Shown here: positions 1-8,500 of the stretch, one piece after another | Numbering within the stretch: position 1 is the stretch's first letter | Layout of the letters: the number at the start of each line of letters is the position of its first letter | From: Candidatus Thiosymbion oneisti | Lineage (GTDB): Bacteria > Pseudomonadota > Gammaproteobacteria > Chromatiales > Chromatiaceae | Direction of reading: 5' to 3' | NCBI RefSeq assembly: GCF_900092655.1 | Contig: NZ_FLUY01000704.1 | Span: forward strand, 1 to 36,605 | DNA length: 36,605 nucleotides | Position numbers and translations under genes: made by a program | The notes under the pieces: generated by a model | What the model was told of the DNA's origin: nothing | Seen by the model: the letters and a program-made list of their open reading frames with translations, nothing else | Databases searched by the model: none

Positions 1-109
1 TTGTTCGTCTCCAACTCCTCGCCGCAACTCCTCACCGCGTTAATATTGGCGATGGCGGCAAGCGTCGAAGCCGTCCGACCAGACCGCTCTTTCCCGCGAA
101 AGCGCTGAA

Positions 110-134
110 GGCGGGATGCGCTGCGCTTTCCCGC
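110..134 (+). repeat. REP-like palindrome, copy A
   Basis: A short imperfect palindrome pairs GGCGGGATGCGCTGCG with a GCTTTCCCGC arm. Nearly the same sequence recurs at 3003-3033, and in the opposite orientation at 3807-3837. It lies just past the 3' end of the DUF29 gene. Small palindromes scattered between genes like this are typical REP elements, which RAYT transposases mobilise; a RAYT-like gene lies at 4055-5143. Confidence 0.7.
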
Positions 135-151
135 TACGCGGGCTCGATAAG

Positions 152-598
152 TCACTCCGGCCAAAAATCGCTATCTATGATCGTTTCAAAGCCGAATGGA
201 CATACCTCAGGAAAAGTCGATTCGTCCAGATTGGTTTCCCTGGTAGCTACGAGTACCGCCGTAGTAAAAGCATCCCGGAGGATCGTATCGAGATGTGACT
301 TCAAGCCCGGATTGGACTCCAGCACCCGACGGACGCGGTAACGCTGCTCCTTGATGGTCGCCTGCCAACTCCTTCCGCGCCCCTTGGCCTGGTATTGCCA
401 CTTCAGCAGATGAGCCAAGAGGACAATCAACCGACTTTCGAGCTCCCTCCATTCGCTTTTCCCCACCGCTTCGATCTCCTCGGCAACATGTTCCCAGTCC
501 ACTTCGCTGAAGCGGTGGGTACGAATCAGCTCCGCATTCCGCAAGGCCCAGGTGTAGGCGTCTTGCTCATATAACAGCGATAAGGAAGTGTCAGACAT
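152..598 (-). CDS. DUF29 domain-containing protein
   Basis: A 148-residue soluble protein with the look of the DUF29 family: an N-terminal LYEQDAYTWALRNAELIR segment, then VDWEHVAEEIEAVGKSEWRELESRL, a helix with LLAHLLKWQYQ, and a C-terminal half ending near FGFETIIDSDFWPE. The length matches the family (about 140-160). The family is common in cyanobacteria and purple bacteria and its function is unknown. I chose the ATG at 598 (MSDTS) because DUF29 proteins usually start close to the LYEQD segment. An in-frame ATG at 622 would add eight residues. No strong ribosome binding site precedes either. It lies 71 bp downstream of the FlgD-like gene on the same strand, so it may be the last gene of that cluster, but no functional link is evident. 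Confidence 0.85.
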   Translation of the reverse strand: MSDTSLSLLYEQDAYTWALRNAELIRTHRFSEVDWEHVAEEIEAVGKSEWRELESRLIVLLAHLLKWQYQAKGRGRSWQATIKEQRYRVRRVLESNPGLKSHLDTILRDAFTTAVLVATRETNLDESTFPEVCPFGFETIIDSDFWPE

Positions 599-669
599 TG
601 TTTCGTCTTGAAAATTTACCACTACCGAATTCTAGTCGGGCGCTTGACCCGACCTCAAGAACAGCCTCA

Positions 670-1803
670 TCACGGCTGCTTAACCACTTTCAGCTTGCGG
701 CTCGCGATCGCGAACTGGTTCTTGGGTGTGATGATATTCACGGTGAGTACGTGCTCACCCTCCGGTACCCCGCTCACGTCCAGCGGATAGTTGAAAGGAA
801 TGTAACCGCGCTCCTCTTCCGCGTAATAGACCGTATCGATAAAGAGTATGATCTCGAATCTTTGGCCAAGTAGTATCTCCCGGTCTTCTTGGCTCGGAAC
901 ATCGATGCGAACGACGACGGCGTCCTTGACCTCCGGGACGGCCTTCTCTTCGGATTTGTCAAATTCAGGAAAGCTCAAAGTGGCCGCGAGCTCCCGGTCC
1001 TGGAGGCGTGATGCCAGGAAATGCGGAGAGACTCGCCGCCGGTTGACCATGGGTCGATCTGCCTTCTTGGGCCTCGCAGTGCTCAATCCGTGCTTGTAGG
1101 TGCGGTAATCAAGGGTACTGTTGCCATAGGCGATGACGCTGGTCTCCGGCAACGTGAAGTAGCTGATGACGATCTTGTGATCCTCCAGGTCCCAAAGGTT
1201 GATGAGATTATCCCGGTCCTTGCCGTTCCAGTATTCGGTGATGGTTCCGGCGATCCGTGGCTCCCAATCCACCAGCGTTCTCAAGAGGGCACTGCTCGCC
1301 ACGCCGGCCCACACGCTGACTCGGGAGGGCTTTGACAATCGGTAAGACAGGGTTCCCCCTTCGCGGTCAATGCGCCCCTCGGTGATCTCGAATGGCTCAC
1401 CGCCGCTGAAGGTGATCGGGTCGTAGACAATCTGGGAACCGGTTGCGTCTTCTGCCTCGATGGTGAAGAAGTACGCCTCGTTGGGTACGACCCTAGCGTC
1501 CAGGTCCTTGCCATCCCACGCCAGCTTGTGTGACCCCTGGCCCTGCTCGGCATCCTCGATCAAGACCCGGATCAATTCACGGTCGGGGTCGAAGACCTTG
1601 ACGGTGACCTTGGCACTCCGGGACAACCGATAGCTCAGCTCGACCGTTTGCTCCCTGGAGGGATCAAATGAGCTCGTGGAGACGGTGACATCATAGATGG
1701 TCAAGGTTTGGGAAGGGGTCGTATCGGGTGCCTGCTGCGCCAAGCACACCGAAGCCATTGACCACAGAGCGATGAGCCAGACGAACCACTCCAAGGTCGG
1801 CAT
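670..1803 (-). CDS. secreted FlgD-Ig-like domain protein
   Basis: A 377-residue exported protein. Residues 1-22 form a signal peptide (MPTLEWFVWLIALWSMASVCLAQ). At least two FlgD-type Ig-like modules follow. The first runs from about 35 to 115 (YRLSRSAKVTVKVFDPDREL then HKLAWDGKDLDARVVPNEAYFFTIEA). The second runs from about 130 to 225 (LSYRLSKPSRVSVWAG then EYWNGKDRDNLINLWDLEDHKI). The C-terminal third is beta-rich and ends with a PEGEHVLTVNIITPKNQF module. The WxGKDxxG turn is the hallmark of these modules. The start at 1803 gives a clean signal peptide; an upstream ATG at 1908 would put 35 odd residues before it and overlap the preceding gene. It sits 25 bp after the TolB-like gene, so the two are probably cotranscribed. 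The same type of module ends the PKD protein at 10162-13593. The specific role is unknown; an extracellular structural or binding part is likely. Confidence 0.75.
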   Translation of the reverse strand: MPTLEWFVWLIALWSMASVCLAQQAPDTTPSQTLTIYDVTVSTSSFDPSREQTVELSYRLSRSAKVTVKVFDPDRELIRVLIEDAEQGQGSHKLAWDGKDLDARVVPNEAYFFTIEAEDATGSQIVYDPITFSGGEPFEITEGRIDREGGTLSYRLSKPSRVSVWAGVASSALLRTLVDWEPRIAGTITEYWNGKDRDNLINLWDLEDHKIVISYFTLPETSVIAYGNSTLDYRTYKHGLSTARPKKADRPMVNRRRVSPHFLASRLQDRELAATLSFPEFDKSEEKAVPEVKDAVVVRIDVPSQEDREILLGQRFEIILFIDTVYYAEEERGYIPFNYPLDVSGVPEGEHVLTVNIITPKNQFAIASRKLKVVKQP

Positions 1804-1828
1804 TCTTTGCCACTTTAGAATCACCGGC

Positions 1829-2752
1829 TTATCTCCAATGCGGATCACGGATATCCACCCGTTTTTCTCCAAAGGGCCGCAGCTGCTCCACGCGCCCCGT
1901 GCCGACATCGACTAGCTCCAGGTCCATATATCCTTGCTTCACTGCGACATAGAGAACCTTCTCTCCATCCGGGGACCAGGCTGGGTGCATCTCCGCTCCG
2001 GGTGAGTCTGTAAGTCGGCGCAAGGAGCTACCGTCAGCACGGATCGACCAGAGATCCGATTGACCGGAGCGATTGGACGAGAAGACGATGCGTTCTCCGT
2101 CCGGGGACCAAGCCGGTTCCGTGTCCTCGCCGCCGGTGGGCAGCAAGGTTCTCGCAGTGCCGTCCACCAAGGATACAATCCACAATTGCCTCAGCAGGCT
2201 CGTCCCCATACCGGGAACCGTGATGGTCATGGTGGAAGAATACACAAGATTGTTGCCCAGCGGCGATAGCACGGGCGAATCCTGTACTCCTCTTTGGAGG
2301 ACGACAGGCTCGATCTTCCCCGTTCCTAACCAATAGCGCCTGATCTCGGCGCTTTCCTCTTTCTCCGAAAGATCGTAGGCCACGTAAAGCAACGATTTGC
2401 CATCAGGAGACCAAACCGGTGCGGCATATTGCCCGGCGGGGAGGGGCAACCTCTCCGTCTTTCCTGGAGGCAGATCCGCCAACCAAAGCTCGCCATGGCT
2501 GTTGGCGTAGGCTACTTGCGAGCCATCCGGGGAGAGTGCCGGCGTAAGCTCATCGATACCTGTCGCGGTGAGCTGTACCGGTTTCCGGCTCGCCATATCC
2601 AGCTCGAACAGGTTCCAGTTCTCACCCACAAACGCAACAAAGGCGATTCTTCCCTGTTCCACTCGATCCTCGGCGCGACCGGAATCTGCGAAGGCACATA
2701 AAGCGATTCCGCACATCAGGAGGCTCCAAGGCCAAGACACGTATTGGATCAT
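1829..2752 (-). CDS. exported TolB-like beta-propeller (PD40/WD40-like) protein
   Basis: A 307-residue protein with an N-terminal signal peptide (MIQYVSWPWSLLMCGIALCAFADSGRAE) and then repeated blades ending in the PD40 signature: ALSPDGSQVAY, VWSPDGKSLLYV, VLSPLGNNLVYS, AWSPDGERIVFSSNRSG and AWSPDGEKVLYVA. This is the propeller found in the C-terminal domain of TolB and in many periplasmic sensor or scaffold proteins. The N-terminal TolB domain is absent, so this is not TolB itself, and no pal or tolA lies nearby. The start at 2752 was chosen for the signal peptide; the reading frame stays open upstream but encodes a non-protein-like stretch. It is the first gene of a pair with the FlgD-like gene (25 bp gap). 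It probably acts in the periplasm or at the surface as a binding module. Confidence 0.8.
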   Translation of the reverse strand: MIQYVSWPWSLLMCGIALCAFADSGRAEDRVEQGRIAFVAFVGENWNLFELDMASRKPVQLTATGIDELTPALSPDGSQVAYANSHGELWLADLPPGKTERLPLPAGQYAAPVWSPDGKSLLYVAYDLSEKEESAEIRRYWLGTGKIEPVVLQRGVQDSPVLSPLGNNLVYSSTMTITVPGMGTSLLRQLWIVSLVDGTARTLLPTGGEDTEPAWSPDGERIVFSSNRSGQSDLWSIRADGSSLRRLTDSPGAEMHPAWSPDGEKVLYVAVKQGYMDLELVDVGTGRVEQLRPFGEKRVDIRDPHWR

Positions 2753-2958
2753 CGAACGATTTTCAGTGTTGGTTATAGGCCCCCGTCGCCGGCGGTCGGC
2801 GTGGACCGCGCCTGACGCAGGACGCGCAGCCAAGCGGTCCCGTCGGGGCAGGAGAGGAGTGCATCGCCGAGATCCTCCAGCCGCGGGGGATCGGAAATCG
2901 CTGTGCGATTCGTAGTTTTCTCTTTCGTATTCTAACCCACCACGACAAGCGGCCAACA

Positions 2959-2976
2959 GCTAACTTAATGGCATTG
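2959..2976 (+). repeat. solitary MITE-type terminus
   Basis: GCTAACTTAATGGCATTG matches the right end of the 124-bp element at 19742-19865 except for one missing T and one C/T difference. No facing partner end is seen nearby. It may be a relic of the same family of miniature elements, inserted upstream of the TolB-like gene. Confidence 0.45.
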
Positions 2977-3002
2977 CCTTGCAAAGGAGCCTTGATTCTA
3001 AA

Positions 3003-3033
3003 GGCGGGATGCACTGCGCTTTCCCGCCCTACG
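3003..3033 (+). repeat. REP-like palindrome, copy B
   Basis: Same orientation as copy A (GGCGGGATGCACTGCG, then CTTTCCCGCCCTACG) and inverted relative to copy C at 3807-3837. Its right edge overlaps the 3' end of the toxin gene: the toxin stop codon (3029-3031 on the minus strand) is made from the CTA of the CCCTACG tail of the repeat. Confidence 0.75.
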
Positions 3034-3358
3034 CGCGCTCTTCTTGCATGATCTTCCTGATCTCATCAGCACTGATATCCGACTGCTCTATCTTTGAGTA
3101 AATGGCTACCAGCAAGACATCATCCTCTGTTTGAAGATAGTAGATGATTCGATAACCGCCGCTGGTACCACGTTGGGCATCACGATTAGGTGCCCGCACC
3201 TTGTAAAGCGTATAGCCCGTACCGGAGATCTGATCGCCTGGATATTCGCCTGAATCCAGTTGCTCAAAGACAGGTGTAATGTCATGACGGATACGCCTGT
3301 ATTTCCGGCTCAAGCGTCTGAGCTGGCGCTTGAACGCTTCAGTGTACTGTAGCGCCAT
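3029..3358 (-). CDS. type II toxin, RelE/ParE superfamily
   Basis: A 109-residue basic protein with the RelE fold signature: an N-terminal strand (MALQYTEAF), two basic helices (KRQLRRLSRKYRRIRHDITPVFEQL), then TGYTLYKVRAPNRDAQRGTSGGYRIIYYL and the closing LLVAIYSKIEQSDIS strand with an acidic C-terminal helix. RelE-type toxins cleave mRNA on the ribosome. The KVR and GGYRIIYY positions correspond to the usual basic catalytic and substrate-binding strands. The start at 3358 is the family-typical position; an earlier ATG at 3388 would overlap the antitoxin gene. The antitoxin gene lies five bases upstream in the usual antitoxin-first order. The stop codon is supplied by REP copy B, so the C-terminus may be slightly altered. 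Confidence 0.85.
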   Translation of the reverse strand: MALQYTEAFKRQLRRLSRKYRRIRHDITPVFEQLDSGEYPGDQISGTGYTLYKVRAPNRDAQRGTSGGYRIIYYLQTEDDVLLVAIYSKIEQSDISADEIRKIMQEERA

Positions 3359-3363
3359 ATCCG

Positions 3364-3594
3364 CTAGTCTGCATCGATACCGTCCCACAGGGTACTGATC
3401 GGCTGTATACGCCTGGCCTTGGCGTCACCTAGTCCTTCTCGGAAGCTCTCAGCTGCCGTAGGCCACGGCTCATCCTCTTCTATGCCCTCACGAAACGAGT
3501 GGACCAAGCGCAACAACAGCGGGCGATAACGCTTCGGTGTACGTTCAATTTCGGCATATAGCTGTTCAGTGGTATCCGGTGTCTCGGTTGCCAT
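3364..3594 (-). CDS. antitoxin partner of the RelE-like toxin
   Basis: A 76-residue acidic protein immediately upstream of the toxin gene. The N-terminal [39 protein letters not shown] reads as a helical segment. It is followed by the acidic [25 protein letters not shown], which resembles toxin-wrapping tails of RelE antitoxins. The tandem arrangement (antitoxin first, gap of about five bases) and the small acidic product support the role; I cannot assign it to a named DNA-binding fold. As in other such modules it probably represses its own promoter upstream of 3594, but no operator palindrome stands out. Confidence 0.7.
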   Translation of the reverse strand: MATETPDTTEQLYAEIERTPKRYRPLLLRLVHSFREGIEEDEPWPTAAESFREGLGDAKARRIQPISTLWDGIDAD

Positions 3595-3731
3595 CGTGAA
3601 ACCTCATGCTTACGGGAGATTGTAGCAGTAGTGACACCGCCCTTCTTTAGCTGCTAAGGAACCGGAGCCTTCCTTCGCGATTATCCGTTCCTGTTCCTAC
3701 CTCTCGACCTTACGCAAACAGTATATACAAG

Positions 3732-3812
3732 GTGCATGTGAAGCAGGAGATCGAGAAAGGGCTGTCCGATATCGAGGCAGGCTGTACCGTTCTACACGAT
3801 CAGGACCGTAGG
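3732..3812 (+). pseudogene. 3' remnant of an antitoxin-like gene cut by a REP element
   Basis: The plus strand encodes VKQEIEKGLSDIEAGCTVLHDQ, which looks like the C-terminal helix of many small antitoxins (EI.KGL.DIEAG..V.H). The reading frame then runs directly into REP copy C at 3807 and becomes meaningless. No convincing N-terminal half lies upstream. It is best read as a gene fragment left after rearrangement. The assignment rests on one short motif and is weak. Confidence 0.35.
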
Positions 3813-3837
3813 GCGGGAAAGCGCAGCGCATCCCGCC
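3807..3837 (-). repeat. REP-like palindrome, copy C (inverted)
   Basis: CGTAGGGCGGGAAAGCGCAG followed by CGCATCCCGCC is the reverse complement of copies A and B. With copy B it brackets the toxin-antitoxin pair and the antitoxin remnant as an inverted pair about 0.8 kb apart. It directly adjoins the 3' end of the broken RAYT fragment at 3845-4039, the position where REP sequences usually flank RAYT genes. Confidence 0.75.
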
Positions 3838-3844
3838 GCGTCGG

Positions 3845-4039
3845 TCATTCCAGACCCAATTCCTTTACAACTTTCGGAATCCGGGCCGAGAACTGTGCCT
3901 CGATGTCGTGCCAACAGGTGGAGAAACCGTCAGCCCCCAAAGGCAAGGGCCACACCGCGTGAAGGTGATCGGGTAAGACAACGACCGCATCGATGATGAA
4001 AGGTCGGCGACGGCGGGCATCGGTAAAGACGATTCGCAA
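3845..4039 (-). pseudogene. truncated REP-associated tyrosine transposase (RAYT) fragment
   Basis: The 64-residue frame contains PFIIDAVVVLPDHLHAVWPL, the HUH metal-binding motif (H25, H27) of Y1-type transposases in the form usual for short RAYTs. It is followed by the FSTCWHDIEAQFSARIPK segment that normally comes next. Full-length short RAYTs have about 150-180 residues. Here the N-terminal beta strand and the C-terminal region with the catalytic Tyr are missing, so it cannot be active. It abuts REP copy C on one side and the full-length transposase gene on the other. Confidence 0.7.
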
Positions 4040-4054
4040 TCTGACTCAACCCCA

Positions 4055-5143
4055 TCACGCCGCCTGTTTGGCTACAAACACCGCTCGCGCAGCCTGGATG
4101 CCACGCAGATACTTGGCCTGACGCCGGGCACAGAGATTCACGAGTGATGCCGGTGCGCCGACCGCCGTTCCAAACGCCTTAAGAAGACGTTCGGAATAGC
4201 CGGTAAACTGCTCCCCATTGATGCCCAAGCGCGTGAAGATCTTGGGTTCTCGTGCTTCGATGTATCCAGACTTATCCTCACGTAACGCCTGACCCGTCCA
4301 ATCGACCAGCTCCAGGTAATCATCGAAGGCAAACGGCACCGCCCAGGGGGTCTGTGCGGCGGCATCGAAGGGCATCAGCGGGGCCCGGGGTAAGACCTGC
4401 GTCTCGGTTTCCGGCCGTAACCGCTCCCCATCGAGCGTTACCTCAGGCGCTGTGACGGTTGCGATCTCCTGTGAGCCGGTTTCGGATGCAACCTCCTCGG
4501 GTAACTCAACGACACGCTCCTGAATCGAGGTGTAGTCCGAGGCCTCCGGCGTCTCGGCAAGCCTCGCCCGCACCGGATTCAGATCCACATAGGCCATCGC
4601 CGCCAGCAACGCCTTCTCATCGAGCAACGCCTGGCTCTTGAAGCGTCCTTCCCAAAATCGCCCCTTCACCCCATCTTCTGCATTGGCCCGGCGGGCAATA
4701 TGCTCGTTGAGGGTGCGCATAAACCAGGACAAATCATGTAATCGCCCCCGGTAGACCTCGGCAAGTTCTTCAACCTTGGCAATTTCCGCTCGGCTCATCG
4801 ACCCCCGTGACTCCGAGAGATAACGTGTCACCAACAAGGGCCCGGTGAAGAGCGCCGTCCAGCGCCTCAACACCTCCTCTATCGACCACCCCAAGGCTCG
4901 TTCCCGATCGATGCGTACCACAAGGTGATAGTGATTACTCATCACCGCATAGGCGGCCACGTCGATGGCAAGCAGGGCAGCAAGCTGCTGCATGCGTTCA
5001 ACGATCCAGCCGCGACGGTGTTCGAAATTCAGGCCTGAGAACGGGTCCTCACCACACAAGAAGGCACGGCGTACACAGCGGCATACGCAGTGATACCAAG
5101 GGGTGTCCTCAAGGGAGACAAGAACGGAGCAGGGGGCAGTCAT
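4055..5143 (-). CDS. IS200-like (Y1_Tnp/RAYT-type) transposase with C-terminal extension
   Basis: A 362-residue protein. The N-terminal HUH single-strand transposase domain shows the start motif TPWYHCVCRCVRRAFL (about residues 14-29), the metal-binding HYH at 71-73 in AYAVMSNHYHLVV, and the AYVDLNPVRA motif with candidate nucleophile Tyr185. Residues beyond about 200 form an extension of unknown role with a lineage-specific tail. This longer class is chromosomal, usually single-copy and lacks the hairpin ends of true IS200 elements. RAYT relatives cut and move REP palindromes, and three REP copies lie within 5 kb. The ATG at 5143 gives the family-typical MTAP start. All key residues look intact. 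Confidence 0.85.
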   Translation of the reverse strand: MTAPCSVLVSLEDTPWYHCVCRCVRRAFLCGEDPFSGLNFEHRRGWIVERMQQLAALLAIDVAAYAVMSNHYHLVVRIDRERALGWSIEEVLRRWTALFTGPLLVTRYLSESRGSMSRAEIAKVEELAEVYRGRLHDLSWFMRTLNEHIARRANAEDGVKGRFWEGRFKSQALLDEKALLAAMAYVDLNPVRARLAETPEASDYTSIQERVVELPEEVASETGSQEIATVTAPEVTLDGERLRPETETQVLPRAPLMPFDAAAQTPWAVPFAFDDYLELVDWTGQALREDKSGYIEAREPKIFTRLGINGEQFTGYSERLLKAFGTAVGAPASLVNLCARRQAKYLRGIQAARAVFVAKQAA

Positions 5144-5255
5144 GATGGACCCTCTGTGGTTTCGGTGTCGAGAGGAAGCTCAGCTTGGGGTGGGGAAGAT
5201 GTCAAACAAAATGGGTGTCCTTTAAATTCCATCCCCTTTTTTTACGTGGGTTTCT

Positions 5256-5483
5256 TCAATTTCCCTTCAACGCATAATATACACACGTGGCAAAGCTAAG
5301 AAAGAACACGACAGAAAAAACCAGCCTGATCCAAAATCGCTGCGTATAAGTAACAACATCACTATCAGGGAATGACCCCAACCATGCGGCCTGTATAGCC
5401 CACCATAGAAAGACTACACAAGCTAATAATGACAACGCAGAAAGCCCAAACATAATCAACTTCTTCTTCAATCGCCGCTCCAT
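5256..5483 (-). CDS. small two-TM membrane protein, candidate immunity protein
   Basis: A 75-residue protein with two hydrophobic helices: about residues 9-31 (LIMFGLSALSLLACVVFLWWAI) and 50-70 (FWIRLVFSVVFFLSFATCVYYAL). The N-terminus is basic (MERRLKKK), which predicts a cytoplasmic start. The gene lies 90 bp downstream of the RHS gene on the same strand, and both it and the RHS C-terminal tail are noticeably more AT-rich than the RHS body. Position, size and composition are those of a toxin immunity gene. This is inference: I recognise no family. Confidence 0.55.
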   Translation of the reverse strand: MERRLKKKLIMFGLSALSLLACVVFLWWAIQAAWLGSFPDSDVVTYTQRFWIRLVFSVVFFLSFATCVYYALKGN

Positions 5484-5573
5484 AAAGCTACACCATGTAA
5501 CTATTCAGGACCCCACTCATATAAAAAACAAATACTTACAACTCAACGGGGGCGATAAAAGCCGGAAAATACG

Positions 5574-8500
5574 TCATTTCCGCACATTTTGATGCTGGGA
5601 GTCATCAATGCGGCATTCATCCAGAACATCATCTACAAATCCCTTACAATCGTTAAAAAATGGAATGAAACGACCAAGATCACGGCCTGGACGAATTAGA
5701 TTATTTACACATTGCTCATCTACAGGATATGGAATGGGGATTTGACGGGCATTAGGCTCAATCGATTGACCAGAATGATCAATAGTTTCGACTGGGACGC
5801 CTGGTAAATCTTTGTTGTCACCTTGTCCTGGAACGTTACCTCCTTGCGGCCCCATACCTGCTTCAAGCATATCTGTCTTAATCCAATGATGCTTTGCACC
5901 AGTATAATTAAGAATGGAAGCAATACCATCAAGATTAACAGGCCGCTCATGCCTGGTTACTTCCAGTCCAAACGGGTCAATCCAGAACAAGGGATTTCCA
6001 CCCACGTATGCGTAGGTATTTAACCCCCCTCCTAGCCCAATAGGATCAGACTGCACATACCGCCCAATCGCCGGATCATAATCACGGAAGTAGTTATAGT
6101 GTCGTTCGGTCTCGGCATCGAAATACTGACCGGGAAAGCGCAAGTTCAAAACGAAAGACGTACCATTGCCATCCGGGTCTTGATTCGGTGTAGCCTTACC
6201 GAAAGGGTCACTGATCCAACGCCAGACAAGGGTTTGGTTCTGATCACTGACCAGTCGGGGTGTACCGAGATGGTCGGTGTGGATGTAGTAGAGGGTGCCA
6301 TTACGGGCAGTGGCAACGGGAATGCTGTCGAAATAGAGGATTTCTTCGCGTGCATCGCCCGTAGCTGCGTCGTAGACCCCGAGCAGTTGACCTCCGGGTC
6401 CATAAAGGAAATGACTGGTCCGCCCGCCGACGGTCTTGACAACCCGCTGGCCCTCGGCATTGTAGAGATAGGTTGCGATGGTGGCGGTGCCCTGCTTGAC
6501 CTCGGCAAGACGGTTAGCCTGATTGTAGATGTAGGTGAAGCGGTCATCCTGGATCAGGTTGCCGGCGGCATCATAGCTGTAGCTGCCGGGATCGGTGCCG
6601 GTGGTCTCTTGCAGTCGGTTGCTGTCTGTCGCATAGCGATAGTTGGTAACGCCGGCGCCAATGGTCTCCAACAATCGGTTGCCCACCGCGTCATAGCTGA
6701 AATCGATGGCACCGTAGGGTCCGTCGGCATCGATGAGGCGGTCCAGCGCATCATAGACAAAGCTTTGGGTGTTGGCAGCATTGAGGGCATCGGTCCAGTC
6801 GGTGATGTTATCTGCGGCATCGTAGCCGTAACCGAAATCCTGGATGCCGCCGACGGTGATACTAGTCGCACGGTAATCGGTATCAAAAGCCTCGGCGTGA
6901 TCGAGGCCGGAACCGTCGCTCCAGGTGGTAGCCGGACCGAATGGCAGGTAGGCGATGTCGCTCAGGACCGGCAGGCCGTCCGCGGTAATAATCTGTATCC
7001 GCCCCTGGCCGTCATAGCCGTACACGACAGTGAGGCCACTCGGGTAGGTCAGACTGGTCAGACGATCGGCACTGTCATAGCCATAGCCGAGGCTGTAGGT
7101 CCAGCTCTGGATGGTTCGGGTCTCGGAGACGCGGTTGCCGCGGGCATCATAGACGAAGCGGGTCTGTCCGCTCTGGTCATCATAGCTGGTCAGGCGCCCG
7201 GTGCCGTTTGTGCCCTGGTCGTAGAAGTAGCTCCGGTCCTCGCCCGCGGTCGGAAAACTGGTGCCGATACGCCGGTTAAGCTTATCGTAACCGTGGGTGA
7301 CAGTGATACCGCGGCTATCGGTCCGCTTGGTCAGGTTGCCGTTGGCATCGTACTCGGTGCCGGTGATTCCCGTATCTGGGCTATCGAGTCGGTCCTGGCG
7401 GTCGAGATTGTCGTAGCCGTAGCCGGTGATCAGGCCACGGGGATCGGTGACGCCGGTCAGATTGCCAACACGGTCGTAGGCATAGTGGGTGATACCGGTT
7501 GCGGCATCGGTGAGCTGGGCAATGCGATCTAGGGCATCATAGGCGCGGCTCGTGGTCTGGCCCAGGGGATCGGTGACCGTCGTTAGATTACCGTTGGAAT
7601 CATAGTCCAAATGCGTCGTTTGACCCATGCCAGCAACGATTTGGATGGCCTGGGATAACTCGTCATAGACGAGGGTTTCCCTGTAGAAGATTTGATTCGT
7701 GCTGTCTTTGCGTTCGGTGCCGGTCCGGTTGCCGAGCTTGTCGTAGGTATAGGTCTGCTGGTCGCCGTTGGAATCAATGATGCCGGTTTGGCGGTTTACC
7801 ACATCGTATGTCCGTTCGATGCGCACACCGGTGGGGTCGAGGTCTGCGGTTCGGTTGCCGGCCTTATCGTACTCGTACTGGTAGGTAGCGGAACCGGGCA
7901 GGGTCTCGGTGGTGAGCTGGTCGGCGGCATCATAGCCATAGGTCTGGGTATTGCCGGCGACATCGGTGACCGACGTCAGGTTGCCATTGCGGTCATAGCC
8001 ACGGGTCTCGGTCTGGGCCAGGGCATTGGTCATGCCGGTCTGCCGATTGCGGCTATCATAGGCGTAGGTGATAGCGTGGCCGCGCGGATCGGTGGTGCTG
8101 GTGAGGTTGCCGTTGGCGTCATAGGTGAATTTGGTTTCACCGCCCAAGGCATCGAGGATCTTGATACGGCGGTTCAGACCGTCGTATTCGAATCTCGTAG
8201 TACGACCCTCGGCATCGGTCACGCTCAGCAGATTGCCGACCGCGTCGAATGTCATAGTTGCGGTGTTGCCGAGTGCGTCGGTGACACGGGTCAGATTACC
8301 GGCGGCGTCAAAGCTGTAGCTGGTCGTGTTGCCCCGAGGGTCGGTGGCGGATGTAAGCCGGCCCTGGGTGTCGTAGGTCAGGACAGCCCGGTTGCTCTGG
8401 GCGTCGATGATCTTGATGAGATTGCCGCGGCTGTCGTACTCGAAACGGGTGACATTACCTTCGGCGTCGGTCTCGCTGGTGACCTGACTGTAGGTCGACT

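Noticed and set aside
1-109. Possible end of a gene entering from the left.
   Set aside because: Frames are open on both strands over this short stretch, but no motif, start or stop pattern supports a gene.
5144-5255. A rho-independent terminator near the run of T at 5232-5238.
   Set aside because: The flanking genes are transcribed on the minus strand, for which the T run would be an A run; no stable stem precedes it in the right direction.
5720-5950. A hydrophobic 76-codon frame on the minus strand inside the RHS tail.
   Set aside because: It is a shifted frame of the same strand as the tail; the tail frame is continuous with the RHS core and carries the His/Cys motifs.
6099-7532. A 477-codon open frame on the plus strand inside the RHS gene.
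   Set aside because: It is antisense to the regular YD repeats, which leave the opposite strand open. Its product is a low-complexity run of Val, Gly, Ile and Ala with no domain signs.
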